This document shows, in pieces, positions 36,508 to 46,297 of a stretch of DNA of 64,000 bases. The stretch comes from Albifimbria verrucaria (lineage: Eukaryota > Ascomycota > Sordariomycetes > Hypocreales > Stachybotryaceae), in NCBI GenBank assembly GCA_020081605.1, contig JAHREC010000018.1, positions 5,270,001 through 5,334,000 of the forward strand. The letters are read 5' to 3'. Below the pieces are notes generated by a model, which did no database searches, was not told where the DNA came from, and was given only the letters and a program-made list of their open reading frames with translations. Each line of letters begins with the position of its first letter. Within the stretch, counting starts at the first letter, position 1. A program made the translations under genes and the position numbers.

Positions 36508-37054
36508 GACTGTACATTTGCAGCCTCCGGATGCTGTGTGAGTTGCAGGGTTTGTCGTCACAGGTTGACCATCTTTAACCACCGGCTCCTGGTATGCATC
36601 AAACAATATGGGTTTGCGTTTGATTGTTTTTGGCGTTTGTTCCGGCTTGCTTTGGGGAATGAGCGAGATAGAATAAAAATGTCCCCGGCGCAAGCCGGTA
36701 GATATGAAAGTTACGAGGTGTTTTGGGATATCAATACGTTTGGTGCACAGATAGGTCTAAACACGTAAATAGGCTGCTTTTTACATATGAAATTTCTATT
36801 CAGCACACAAGCCTGGCTTCCAAATTGAGAAGTCTTTCTACATAATCATGTGTCACTACTGTGCCTCCATATGCTGAGTGAGGCGAAGTTCTCAAGATCC
36901 CTGCTCCCAGCTTTGTCAACCCCGCCTCTTTCCACAACCCAGACGTTCTCAAGTGGATGTTTACAGTCTACAATACACGCCTATGCAGGTCTCCCCGCCG
37001 CGAGAAATCTAATACCCGTGTCGTGGGCTCGTCAACTTGGTTCTCGTAACGGCA
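36508..37054. other. Intergenic, regulator to HET gene
   Basis: About 550 bp holding the 3' flank of the regulator and the HET gene promoter. Nothing else is recognised. Confidence 0.45.
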
Positions 37055-39019
37055 ATGCGCCTTATCAATGTGAAAACCCTCGAGCTAGAGGAGTTTTTCG
37101 ATGCTGACGTCCCTCCTTACGCGATTTTGAGCCATACATGGTCAGACGGAGAAGTCTCCTTGAATGATTGGAACGACAAAAGAAACCGCATATATAAGCC
37201 AGGCTACCAGAAAATTGCCAGGGCATGCGCCGAAGCCGCTAGAGATGCCCTGCAGTACGTCTGGGCGGACGTCAACTGCATAGACAAGAGCAGCTCCGCT
37301 GAGCTGAGTGAGGCTATCAACTCCATGTTCAAGTATGAAACCATTATAGCTTTTGACAAGACTCTGGTAGCTAACCTACCACTAGGTACTATAAACGCTC
37401 TGTAGTATGTTATGCATACCTTGTAGATGTGCCATGGAGTCCGTTGTACGATTGCAAACAAGAAAACAGTTCTTTTCGGAACTCAAGGTGGTTCAAACGA
37501 GGCTGGACGCTCCAAGAGTTGATTGCACCGGCGAGTCTCCGCTTCTATGGTAAAGACTGGCAGGTTTTGGGAACAAAGGTTGAACTTGCGCTTGCCATTG
37601 CCGAGACTACGGGCGTTGGTCTCTGGTGTCTTCTCAGGGGCAACCTCTCGAAACAGAATCAAAACCCCTTGCGAGGTTATAGCATAGCGCAGCGACTCTG
37701 TTGGGCATCCAAGCGCTCTACAACCCGCATAGAGGATAGAGCCTATTCCCTCCTAGGTCTTTTCGATATTTCAATGCCCCTTGTGTACGGTGAAGGGCAC
37801 AATGCATTCGAGAGGCTCCTCGAAGAAATTGTACGAAAGTACCCAGACCAGAGTTTCTTATGTTCGCAACTACGTTATGTCGACTTCCTTCCGAGATCAC
37901 CCAAAGACTATGATTGCTCCCAACATGTCGTTTTATCCAGCTCGCCGCGTCTAAGGAAGTTTTACACTCCTATGACAAGTCATCCGCACCACTTTCAGAT
38001 GACCAACCTTGGGCTGCAGATTACGCTCTCTCTTGTAACAACTTTCTCGGCTGACCTCGTCTTTGCGGTCCTGGATTGCTGGGACTCTGACTCTGAGATC
38101 AATGATCAATACCGTTACATATCGCGGATCTGGGTGCCTTTGATGCGGAAAGCTCCTAGTATGTATAGCAGAATGCTTTGGCCTCAGACTTTTTCCCAGT
38201 GCGCCTGCTCCCCAAGGACGTGATACTCAATCAAGAAGGAAGTAATGCCGGGGCCAAGCCAGGCAAAGACACGGAGGATGATCCATTCTCGAAAGCAGTT
38301 GTTGACATGGTTTCTCCGGTGTCACGACGAAATATCTTAATTAAGAAGTCATTTGCCGCCACTGTTATTGTAAAGCAATATCAGTTTGAAGACCCCGCCA
38401 GCCCGTTTCTGATATGCTTTCCCCGAGAGATGCCCGGCTATCGCCCGTATGGTATCTTTCCCGAGATGCCGGATGCGAAAGAACACCTTCATCTCTCGCT
38501 TATTATGGCACGCTACTTGAACAGTCAACCGGAGGTCGATAAAGAGCAGGCCGACACGAACACGGAGAATTCGGAGCCGAAAATGACTCACGGCGCCTTG
38601 ATTGTCTTCCGCAAACGCAACACTCAACCACCGCAATTTGTCGCTGTCTTCCTCGCCAATACGGCATGCAAAGTGGAGGCCACCGGAGAGTTAACATATA
38701 AGCCCTCCTGTAGGATTCTTGAGGATTGGAAACTTGACGATGAGGCCCACCGGAGTCCCGAGTTCCTTAACTCTTTAGGGACAGAAAAATTCCGTGGTAT
38801 CAGCCAAAAAGGAAGTGTGCTCGTGGCAGTACAAAAATACCAGTTGCCAGCAACAGAGGAATCCAACATGTGGGTTTAACCCAGATCATCTTTGATCTAG
38901 ATGTTTTGCGTCAGGAAGTACGAGAATCTGCGAACATGCAGCAGAAAATAACAGCAAACGGCATCTGGGATCATTTTGGTCATACAACTTCCGATTTGGA
39001 GGAGGACGAAAGCTTCTGA
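37055..39019 (+). CDS. HET-domain (heterokaryon incompatibility type) protein
   Basis: HET-domain proteins trigger or modulate cell death after fusion of unlike hyphae, and many are of unknown role. Motifs are PPYAILSHTW at the N-terminus, YVWADVNCID, EAINSMFK then YYKRSVVCYAYL, and RGWTLQELIAP. The domain covers about residues 1-165. The remainder (about 470 residues) has YSLLGLFDISMPLVYGEG, typical of HET-E/HET-D-like N-termini, but no NACHT or WD40 repeats follow. Exons are 37055-37332 and 37386-39019, with a 53-nt intron. One base is missing near 38171-38173 and another near 38872-38874. Without the second repair the protein would end at NMWV; with both it is 637 aa. Confidence 0.9.
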
Positions 39020-39506
39020 ACGATGCCACCATTGGACTTGGTTAGAAGGCCGAGTTACTCTTAGTTGAGAGGATTTTCAAGCACGGTAGAAGCCTCTCTG
39101 AGATTTTCTCATTCATGAAGTATTGCACCAGATATCTATCACGCCTCTGAATTGCTTCCCACTATAACAGCAGGACAGACAGCCAATTTCAACCCACAAC
39201 GTGTTATGAGTTCGAAAACCAAAAACTTGACATGAACACTCTGTTCACGCCTCGACTTTTATGAAAACTCTCTTTACAATGGCTATTAAGATATACGTGT
39301 ACTAAAAGGCGCAGGAATTTCAAAGGCTTCAAAAAACTGTCTCGAGAAGTTGAACAGATTGTTGTTACTACAGCCCAGTAAACATACCCCAATAATGGCG
39401 AAATGGTACGACTCAGAGTCTTTCCGTATCAATTTGTAGAAGATTTCATGTGCCTATAAGTATTTACAGTATAAGGCCCAAGCGGGTAAATCAAACATCC
39501 CTTGAT
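39020..39506. other. Convergent 3' spacer, HET gene / GH43 gene
   Basis: About 490 bp between two stop codons. Nothing is recognised. Confidence 0.45.
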
Positions 39507-41165
39507 TTAGAGACACTGCGAATACCACTGGTTCGAGACCTTGCAGGTTCCTGTGTGCAGCATTTGGCACCAGCCCAGCCCTCACCACCGCACTGTCCGT
39601 ACAAGGTGGCGCAAGAGGGTTGCTGGTCGGCTGCTGGCCTCCGCCCGTGGTGGAGCTGGCTGCCGTAGAGGTGGCGGTAGAGCTATCTGGGGATTCGTGC
39701 CGCCGTTGCTGAACTGCCACCAGTTGAAGTTGAAGAGGAGTCTGAGCCGTTGCCGGTGAAGCGGAAGAAGAGGTCCTGCGTGCCCGTGGCGCCGCTCACC
39801 GTGCAGGTGACACTCGTGTATGTCTGCCAGCCTCCGGTTCCGGGGACATTGCATGTGCCAACGAGCGTGCCGCTGGTGCTACCAAGACGAAGCTCGATCT
39901 TCCCTCCGCTTGTTGCAGAAGAGACGCGAGCTGTGAAGGACTTGGCACCAGTTCCAAATGCTACTCCCTTGACCTTGATGTAGTCGCCGTTGTTGATGAA
40001 GGAGACCGCCATGCCTCCTTCGTTGCAAACCTCGGTCTTGATTCCAGAAGAGAATGCAATCGTCTCCGCCTCCTGGCGCACATAGGGATTGAGGGTGCCG
40101 ACTTGGGGTGGGCCGGCGGTAGACATCTTCAAGCTTGGAATGGTCCCGTCGGAGTTGTAGTTGAAACGTTCGACAGCAACAGATCGAGTGTAGCCGCTAC
40201 CACCAGGCAAGGCACCGTTGTGGTAGAAGAAATACGGCTGGTTCTTGTACTCAACGACACCGGCATGGTTGGTGAAGCTGCGGCCCTCCGTTGCCATGAT
40301 GACGCCACGGTATGTCCAGGGACCAGTAGCGGAGGGGCCGGTAGAGTAGCGGATATCTTCGGAGCAGCAGTTTGCCGCATAGATCATGTAGTATAGGTTG
40401 CCTCGCTTGTACAACCAGGGACCCTCCTCGTATGTGGTAGGACGTTGAGCATTGCCAGAACGGCTGCCAAAGCCGGCCGCTGTGAGCTGAACCTTGATAG
40501 GGCTGCCGCTGTAGGAAATCATGTCCTGATTCAGCTTGACGTACCACAGGTTTGGGTTGCCCCAGTATAAGTATGCCTGGCCATCGGTATCGATCCAAAC
40601 AGTAGGGTCGATCTCGTTCTAAATGGCCCCAAATGTTAGTCTCATGACAACCAGTTACTGAGAAGAGGTTATGCCGTCTTGTAATCGAACTTACAGTATC
40701 GGCCAGAGGCTTTCCTAGAGCATCCTTGTAGGGTCCTTCGATCTTGTCGCTCACGGCAACACCAATGGCCATGCTGCCGGTGGTTCGTCGAATAGGGACG
40801 TACATGTAGAACTTGTTATTGCGAGCTATGATCTGCCCAGCCCAGGCATTGGCATTGGCCCAGCTGAAAGTGGCAAGGCTTGCAACCACGCCATGGTCTT
40901 GCCAATTTGCTACATCCTCAGTCGAGTAGAGGCGCCAGTCACGCATGTTGAAGGTTGTGCTGCCGTCCTCATCGTGCCCTGTCAAGACGTACAAACGTCC
41001 GTCGTGCACAATGGGTGCTGGATCCGTGCTGTAAAGCGTCTGGACAATGGGGTTGTCGGCACGAGCAACGCCAATGCCATCGAAGAGGGTACCGAGCAGC
41101 AGGAAAGCCTGGGACAAGGCGGCAACGCTCTTGAACACAGTCCACGGTCTAGATAAGGCCATCAT
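39507..41165 (-). CDS. Secreted GH43 arabinofuranosidase/xylosidase with CBM6 and CBM1
   Basis: An extracellular hemicellulase, probably acting on arabinoxylan side chains. A signal anchor or signal peptide covers residues 1-36. The GH43 five-blade propeller starts at [14 protein letters not shown] (catalytic-base Asp) and has [24 protein letters not shown] and the general-acid region [16 protein letters not shown]6 follows ([12 protein letters not shown] to NFNWWQF), then a Ser/Thr-rich linker and a cellulose-binding CBM1 ([16 protein letters not shown]...[13 protein letters not shown]). Exons are 41165-40695 and 40618-39507, with a 76-nt intron. Four bases are missing, near 39735-39743, 39689-39692, 39603-39608 and 39546-39558, all in the CBM part. 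With them the protein is 528 aa. Confidence 0.9.
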
Positions 41166-42669
41166 GATGAATTATCCAGTTCCTGTGGAACGATTTGAGT
41201 CTGTGCCTGCTGATTCTGCCAATTATCAGACACTCAATTGCACACCTGACAGCCAGGCTCAAGCCTTGCCCACAGGGCAGCAACTCTATGTTAAGTACAT
41301 CTCGAGAAGATCCATTGTGTGAATGGCCCCCATGGCACGTGGGACGCGGCGTTTTCCATGAAGCCCCTGCCGGAATATTTGCATCAATTGAAACTGCCCC
41401 GATCTTGTATCTACGATCAGCATTCTATATCTTGGCCGGCCGAATTTCCCGTAGTCTCGGAGTCCGGGGCTGAAGCACCATATCCGGAAAGGCGGACTCC
41501 AAATGCCGTAGGTGACAGGGGCTATTATAGGTTGGCTTGGAGAAATTTCACACCGTTCACGCAATAATTGCCGCCGACAGGCTAACGATATAAACTTGCA
41601 GTGGCATATGCAGGCAGGGTTTTACTTCCTTAATCGGCAATAGATAGAAAGGAATGACGTTTGTGCCTCGGGGATGAACTTATCGGTATTGACAACTCAA
41701 CACACATCGCTCTCCATGGATGAGCACATTGAGAGTTGCCACGTCCCATCAAGCTAAGTGATTTGAATGTTTTGAAACGCAGTGCTTGAATGAGATTTTG
41801 GAACCTAACGAAGAGATTTCAAAAAGCCTAGTTGTGTGCTGATTCTTGAACTAAGATCCAACAGAAACCATAGCGTCTCTTCTATATGATTTGATATTCT
41901 CGGGTGCTGCCCTAGTTGTGGTTATTCTCAACCAGTGTACAGCTACGATCCACACTACACCAATCCAGACACTCAGAGCGTCATGCTCATATTGAATAAT
42001 ACCACTTCACCTGGGGCAAATTTAGGAAAATCCTTTTGCTCCATTCACTTGGGATTCAAGTCTATATCTAATTCCAGATCCAGCCCCCTGGGTCGTATAC
42101 TCATGCAGGGACCAGAAGTAGTGCTTAAAATAGTATGCATTATAGATTGATATATGGTATTTTAGAGCAAGGATCCTGAGGCACAAGCGCCTCTACTCTT
42201 CAAGCTTTGAAATTTTATCCCTTATTGGCATCTGCAATCTGCGGAATTTCTTTTTCATCGTGTGCTTCAACAAAGAACTTTGACCATCAGCCATCACCTT
42301 AATCAAACTCCTAGACTATTTCACAACGTAGTGATAAATGATCTAGATGGCGGTATATTGAGTTGTCTTGCCGTTTCTTGGGAAGCCTAAGGTGATGGGG
42401 GCGGAGAAGGTGGCAGCGGTATCAATTCAGGGGAAGCTTTTCGCAGGATGGTGCTGTGACTGATTCTAGATCACTTTTGTTCACCAATGGGTTCTTGTGT
42501 GATGGTGCCCTTGCTGTAAGTATACACCTAGGATCGACTGCAGTTACGCTCTTCGAAGGTATCTCTCGCGGTGACAACGACTTGAAGTCAGACTTGAACA
42601 CCCTTCCCGATGGAGCTGTATACAATGGAACCGTCCTTGAAGGCAAAAGCTTGGAAGCGCAGTTCGGAT
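41166..42669. other. Intergenic, about 1.5 kb
   Basis: GH43 promoter region and the downstream flank of the T5orf172 gene. A second frame of the T5orf172 gene stays open on the minus strand to about 42422, so its true C-terminus may lie there. No separate gene is supported. Confidence 0.45.
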
Positions 42670-44045
42670 TTACTGTGAGTAATTTCGCGGCAGATGAGGG
42701 AGTTGGGTTGCTAAGTTTGGCTGCTCTGAGAGGGTCTCGTTGGCCAATGATTCGGATGTCAACTTGCTCAAGTTTCGCAATCGGCCTGTCAATGCCGAGT
42801 CCTGTGTGATGGGTTGGGTGGATAACAGGCCAGGATTGGCGATGACGATTTCTTTCAAATTGGCTGGTCGACACTTTGTTATCCGTCCATCGTGCTCGGC
42901 GTCTTCTTTCGCTGTTGTAGATAGACCTGTCGGTAGGGCAGGCTTTTCCTCCAGCGGTTTGATCAAGGGTACTAAGGCCTCCACAAGTGAATGCTCGGTT
43001 GCCTGGGGAGTAGTGCCTTGGCTGGTGTTTCTCTGGTCATCTCCAGCAACCTTTTGCTGTAACCAACTCCCTTCTTTGCTCATCGCCTTGACTGCGTGCA
43101 CCCATTCTGGTTTGAGTATGCCACACGAATCGTATGGGCGGGCCGATTTGAAAAAGTCAACCCAATCGGCCAGAACCTGTTTAGCCCGTTCCTCATCGAT
43201 TTCAAACCATTCCCGATGCGACTTTTGGCAAGAAAAAGCCTTGCACATCCTCTCTACGCGCCACTCTTTCCACAGCTCATAGTGAGTCAGGGTTTCCGCC
43301 CGCTGCGCGTTCGGCACATTGTACGCACTAAACAGGAGCTCAGGCGTATATCCGCAGCTGGCCCAGTCGTCGAGTCGTCGCTGGATGCTTCGAGCAGTCC
43401 ATCCGATTTTGACGTATCCTGGAGAGGACTCTCTTTTGAATACATATAACTTGCCATGCTCAAAGTCGCGGTCTTTTAGAGGGCTAAGAACCTTGAATGA
43501 AACCGTATCATCGGGGTCGGGGTCTTCGATATGGGGACGGAACTCGGATCGCGGCTTCTTCGAGACCGGCTTTGTTCTGGTGGCAGTGGAGTCTGCAGAC
43601 ACTGCGGCCGTTCGAGGGCGAAGGTTGTACTGTAGCTGTGTATCTCTAGTTGTGGATGGCAAATCGACCGAATCTGCCAACTTCTGAGAATCTGTCGTCG
43701 GCTCGAAGCCTTCTGTGCTCCTGCGTTGCCTGGCCTCGGTTTGCCACCTAATAGTCAACGGCTCCAAGAGACCTTTGTCTTCTAAGATATTTCGATGTCC
43801 GCATCCTGTCTTGCGTCTACAACAATTATACTTTGCGTACTCCTCAAGCAACTCAAGCCCGACGGTGCCCTTGGAAGCGACAACAATCTCATCGCGGAGA
43901 CTTTGAACTTTTTCTTTGTCTTTTTCCTCGAGAGACCATTGGCACCGCTTACCCTTTTTAGTGAAGTGAATACATTGGCCTGGTGGCGATGTGTTCAGTT
44001 CGTGGAGGGAGGAAAGAAATATTCATCAAGGTTTTCGACGTTCAT
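42670..44045 (-). CDS. T5orf172-domain (GIY-YIG-like) protein
   Basis: Belongs to the fungal family carrying the T5orf172/Mug113 domain, a relative of GIY-YIG nucleases; the cellular role is not established. The N-terminal part has a cysteine/histidine region (GQCIHFTKKGKRCQW, then YNCCRRKTGCGH). The T5orf172 core is GKLYVFKRESSPGYVKIGWT, RRLDDWASCGYTPELLFSAY and AETLTHYELW, ending with HREWFEIDEERAKQVL. The rest is Ser/Thr/Pro-rich. The start chosen is the ATG at 44045 (MNVENLDEYFF), with one base missing near 43993-44001; the total is then 458 aa. An upstream ATG at 44210 is in frame through a hexanucleotide repeat. The C-terminal end is uncertain because another frame continues downstream. 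Confidence 0.8.
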
Positions 44046-45964
44046 TCTCTTCGAACCCGTTCCCGTGTTTTGAAGCCGTGTTTTGAAGAAGGACAAACCC
44101 CAGCACAATCTAAGATTGATCAAACAGCTAACATGTAGGTGTAGGTGTAGGTGTAGGTGTAGGTGTAGGTGCACCGCCACCGTCGTTGAACGCTGCAGTA
44201 TCAAGCACATAGTCTATGTTGGTGGCGCCGGTTCATCAGGAGCACGAAAAGAGGCGCAGCTCTGCTTGGTGGTGGCTGTGCCCTGACATCAAGCTGCCAA
44301 CAGTTGGTTACACGGCACGCCATCAATAATTGTTCGAGGTTGAACATAGGAGCCTCGAGGTTGTATTTCGTCAATGCGAGCTTATTGAAAATCCAGCAAC
44401 TAATTCGAGGCTAAGTCCTGAAGCATGTCTTGCGTGTTATTCGTATTAAAGGCAATACCGTTGCCCAATGTGGAACAGTCGATCCAACACACCATAGTCA
44501 ACCTCAAAGTTATGCCAGATGAGCTACCATGACCGAGGCCTGTCAACTCGAATCACCTGATCACCCTACATGCACAATATGAAGTGTATGCTGTAATTTT
44601 AAAACTGCGTGCCATAAAAAAACTCTTACATTATCAAACCAGCTCGAGACCCAAATTAGGCCTTTTGAAATTTGTGGTAGAAGGTGACCTCAGTCCACGG
44701 ATTGCTTCATTATCAAGTGCACTGCCAAACTGGGAGACGTGGGTGCTTTCTGATATCGAATACTCTTCATATTTCGGGGCGAAAAGAACAGTCGGATTGC
44801 GGAGGAAAGAGGAAAGGATTGGATTGACCGTGGCCGGCATTTCATCTTGGAAAGCTACAGTGCTTTTTAAATGCTTTGGATCGTGCTCCGTACTGTGACT
44901 CCAGATAACCTGACTGCTATTGGTGAGGCTCCTTATGAATCAAAAGAGCAGAAATTCATGCCGAGAATAAAAAGTGAAAGAATTGTTTCGATCTAGAACC
45001 AGAGGATGTTGTGAGCAGACATTAATGCCGAGCCTGGTAGCTGCTGGATGCCGAATCCAGCCATGCCAGGGCCTGTTGGCTATGCCATGCCTGCTCTGGG
45101 CCTGAAGAAACGCAGCATTAAACATCGACATCGGTACTTGAGAGTGTCTCTGGTTTGGGGGTGATGTTAACTGGATTACCAAACGCGCTGAAGACTCTCT
45201 TAGCTTGCCCCCTCTACAGTACCATTCACCGTTATAGTTGGATTTGGCACTCAATGTACATACTGTACTAAGTCGTTTACTCAGGGCTTTTTGAGGCATG
45301 ATGACTGGTTCTGGTCTCCACGGGCTCTGCTCGCTCCCTGCCCCGAGACATGTCACGCCGCATCCTGCACCAAAGAGCCTTGACGGCTCAGTTGGCCTAT
45401 TCTTATTGAGCAAGTGGTACTGTAATTTGTGTATGTACCAAGGTAACTCTGAAAGCATGCAGGCTCTGTTTTTGGGGTTTCCAGGGTGTGTTACCACCTT
45501 GAGCGGCCTTGACGCCCGGCACTCATTGTTCACTAGGTCGATAAGCAGAGGAGGGTGTCTGTAGGCATCCGACATGCTGGAAAGACCCAATGGCGGCTGA
45601 GATGGTGCAGAAGCTCTGACTGCCTGTAAAAGGGCTCGAGAGCCACAAACACATGTACAAAGGTGTACCTTCCTGGAGATGTGACAGGTGGCAGATCGAG
45701 GCTAGATCTGGGAGTGGCGTACACAAGGTGGTGCGGTATGCAACATGTTACTCGCGTCTTACGGGCAGGGCAGGGCAGGGCAGCTGGTGGATAGGTAATG
45801 GTACATATCATAGACAGGACAGAAGATGTGATGGTGATGTCGGATTTGATTTACAAGATTTAACGGATTTGATTTAGATGCTTATAATCCTGCCATCTCT
45901 AGTTTACATGTAATAGTAATAGTGAAAGAGAAGACATAGGAGAACGGCAATCTATGTAGAGCGG
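44046..45964. other. Intergenic, about 1.9 kb, with a hexanucleotide repeat
   Basis: Upstream of the T5orf172 gene. Apart from the (TAGGTG)n array no feature is seen. Short reading frames have no recognisable domain. Confidence 0.45.
44135..44170 (+). repeat. (GTAGGT)n hexanucleotide microsatellite
   Basis: About six perfect units. On the minus strand it reads in frame with the T5orf172 gene as a His-Leu repeat, about 90-125 nt upstream of the chosen start. Confidence 0.9.
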
Positions 45965-46297
45965 CTATGATGACTTGGGACCGAAGCGGTCGATGCTGTT
46001 CTGAATACCCTTGTGCACACCCTTGGCCATGCGCTCCAGAGGGAGCCTGTCCTCGAGACGCTGAACCGTCCTGGACACGGGAGGCTCGATGCGCTGAACT
46101 CCACGCTCGACGGGAGGGACGAAGAACTGAGTGCCCTGTTCCCAGCGAGGGGCCCATTTGCTGGTCTGCTTCTCGAGGCGGTTGTCGGAGCCGGGCATGA
46201 TGAGGTAGATGGGGGTCAGGACGGCGAGGCCAGCAGCGCCGATGAAGAGGACCTCGCTGGCCTTGGCCTTGGGGAGCTTTGGTACGCGGTGGATCAT
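45965..46297 (-). CDS. Small single-pass membrane protein, probably mitochondrial, unknown function
   Basis: An intact 110-codon frame starting MIHRVPKLPKAKASEV after an ACC context. A basic N-terminus is followed by one hydrophobic segment (about residues 15-34, VLFIGAAGLAVLTPIYLIMP) and a charged C-terminal part with two PPV(E/S)R motifs (VPPVERGVQRIE, PPVSRTVQRLE) that look like an internal duplication. The layout suggests a small inner or outer mitochondrial membrane protein. I do not recognise the family by name, but the composition and lack of interruptions support a real gene. It has no intron and is the only coding signal in a gene-poor stretch. Confidence 0.7.
   Translation of the reverse strand: MIHRVPKLPKAKASEVLFIGAAGLAVLTPIYLIMPGSDNRLEKQTSKWAPRWEQGTQFFVPPVERGVQRIEPPVSRTVQRLEDRLPLERMAKGVHKGIQNSIDRFGPKSS

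Noticed and set aside
44135..44170. CRISPR-like or telomeric array
   Set aside because: Contiguous six-base units without spacers, and the unit differs from the usual fungal telomere repeat TTAGGG.
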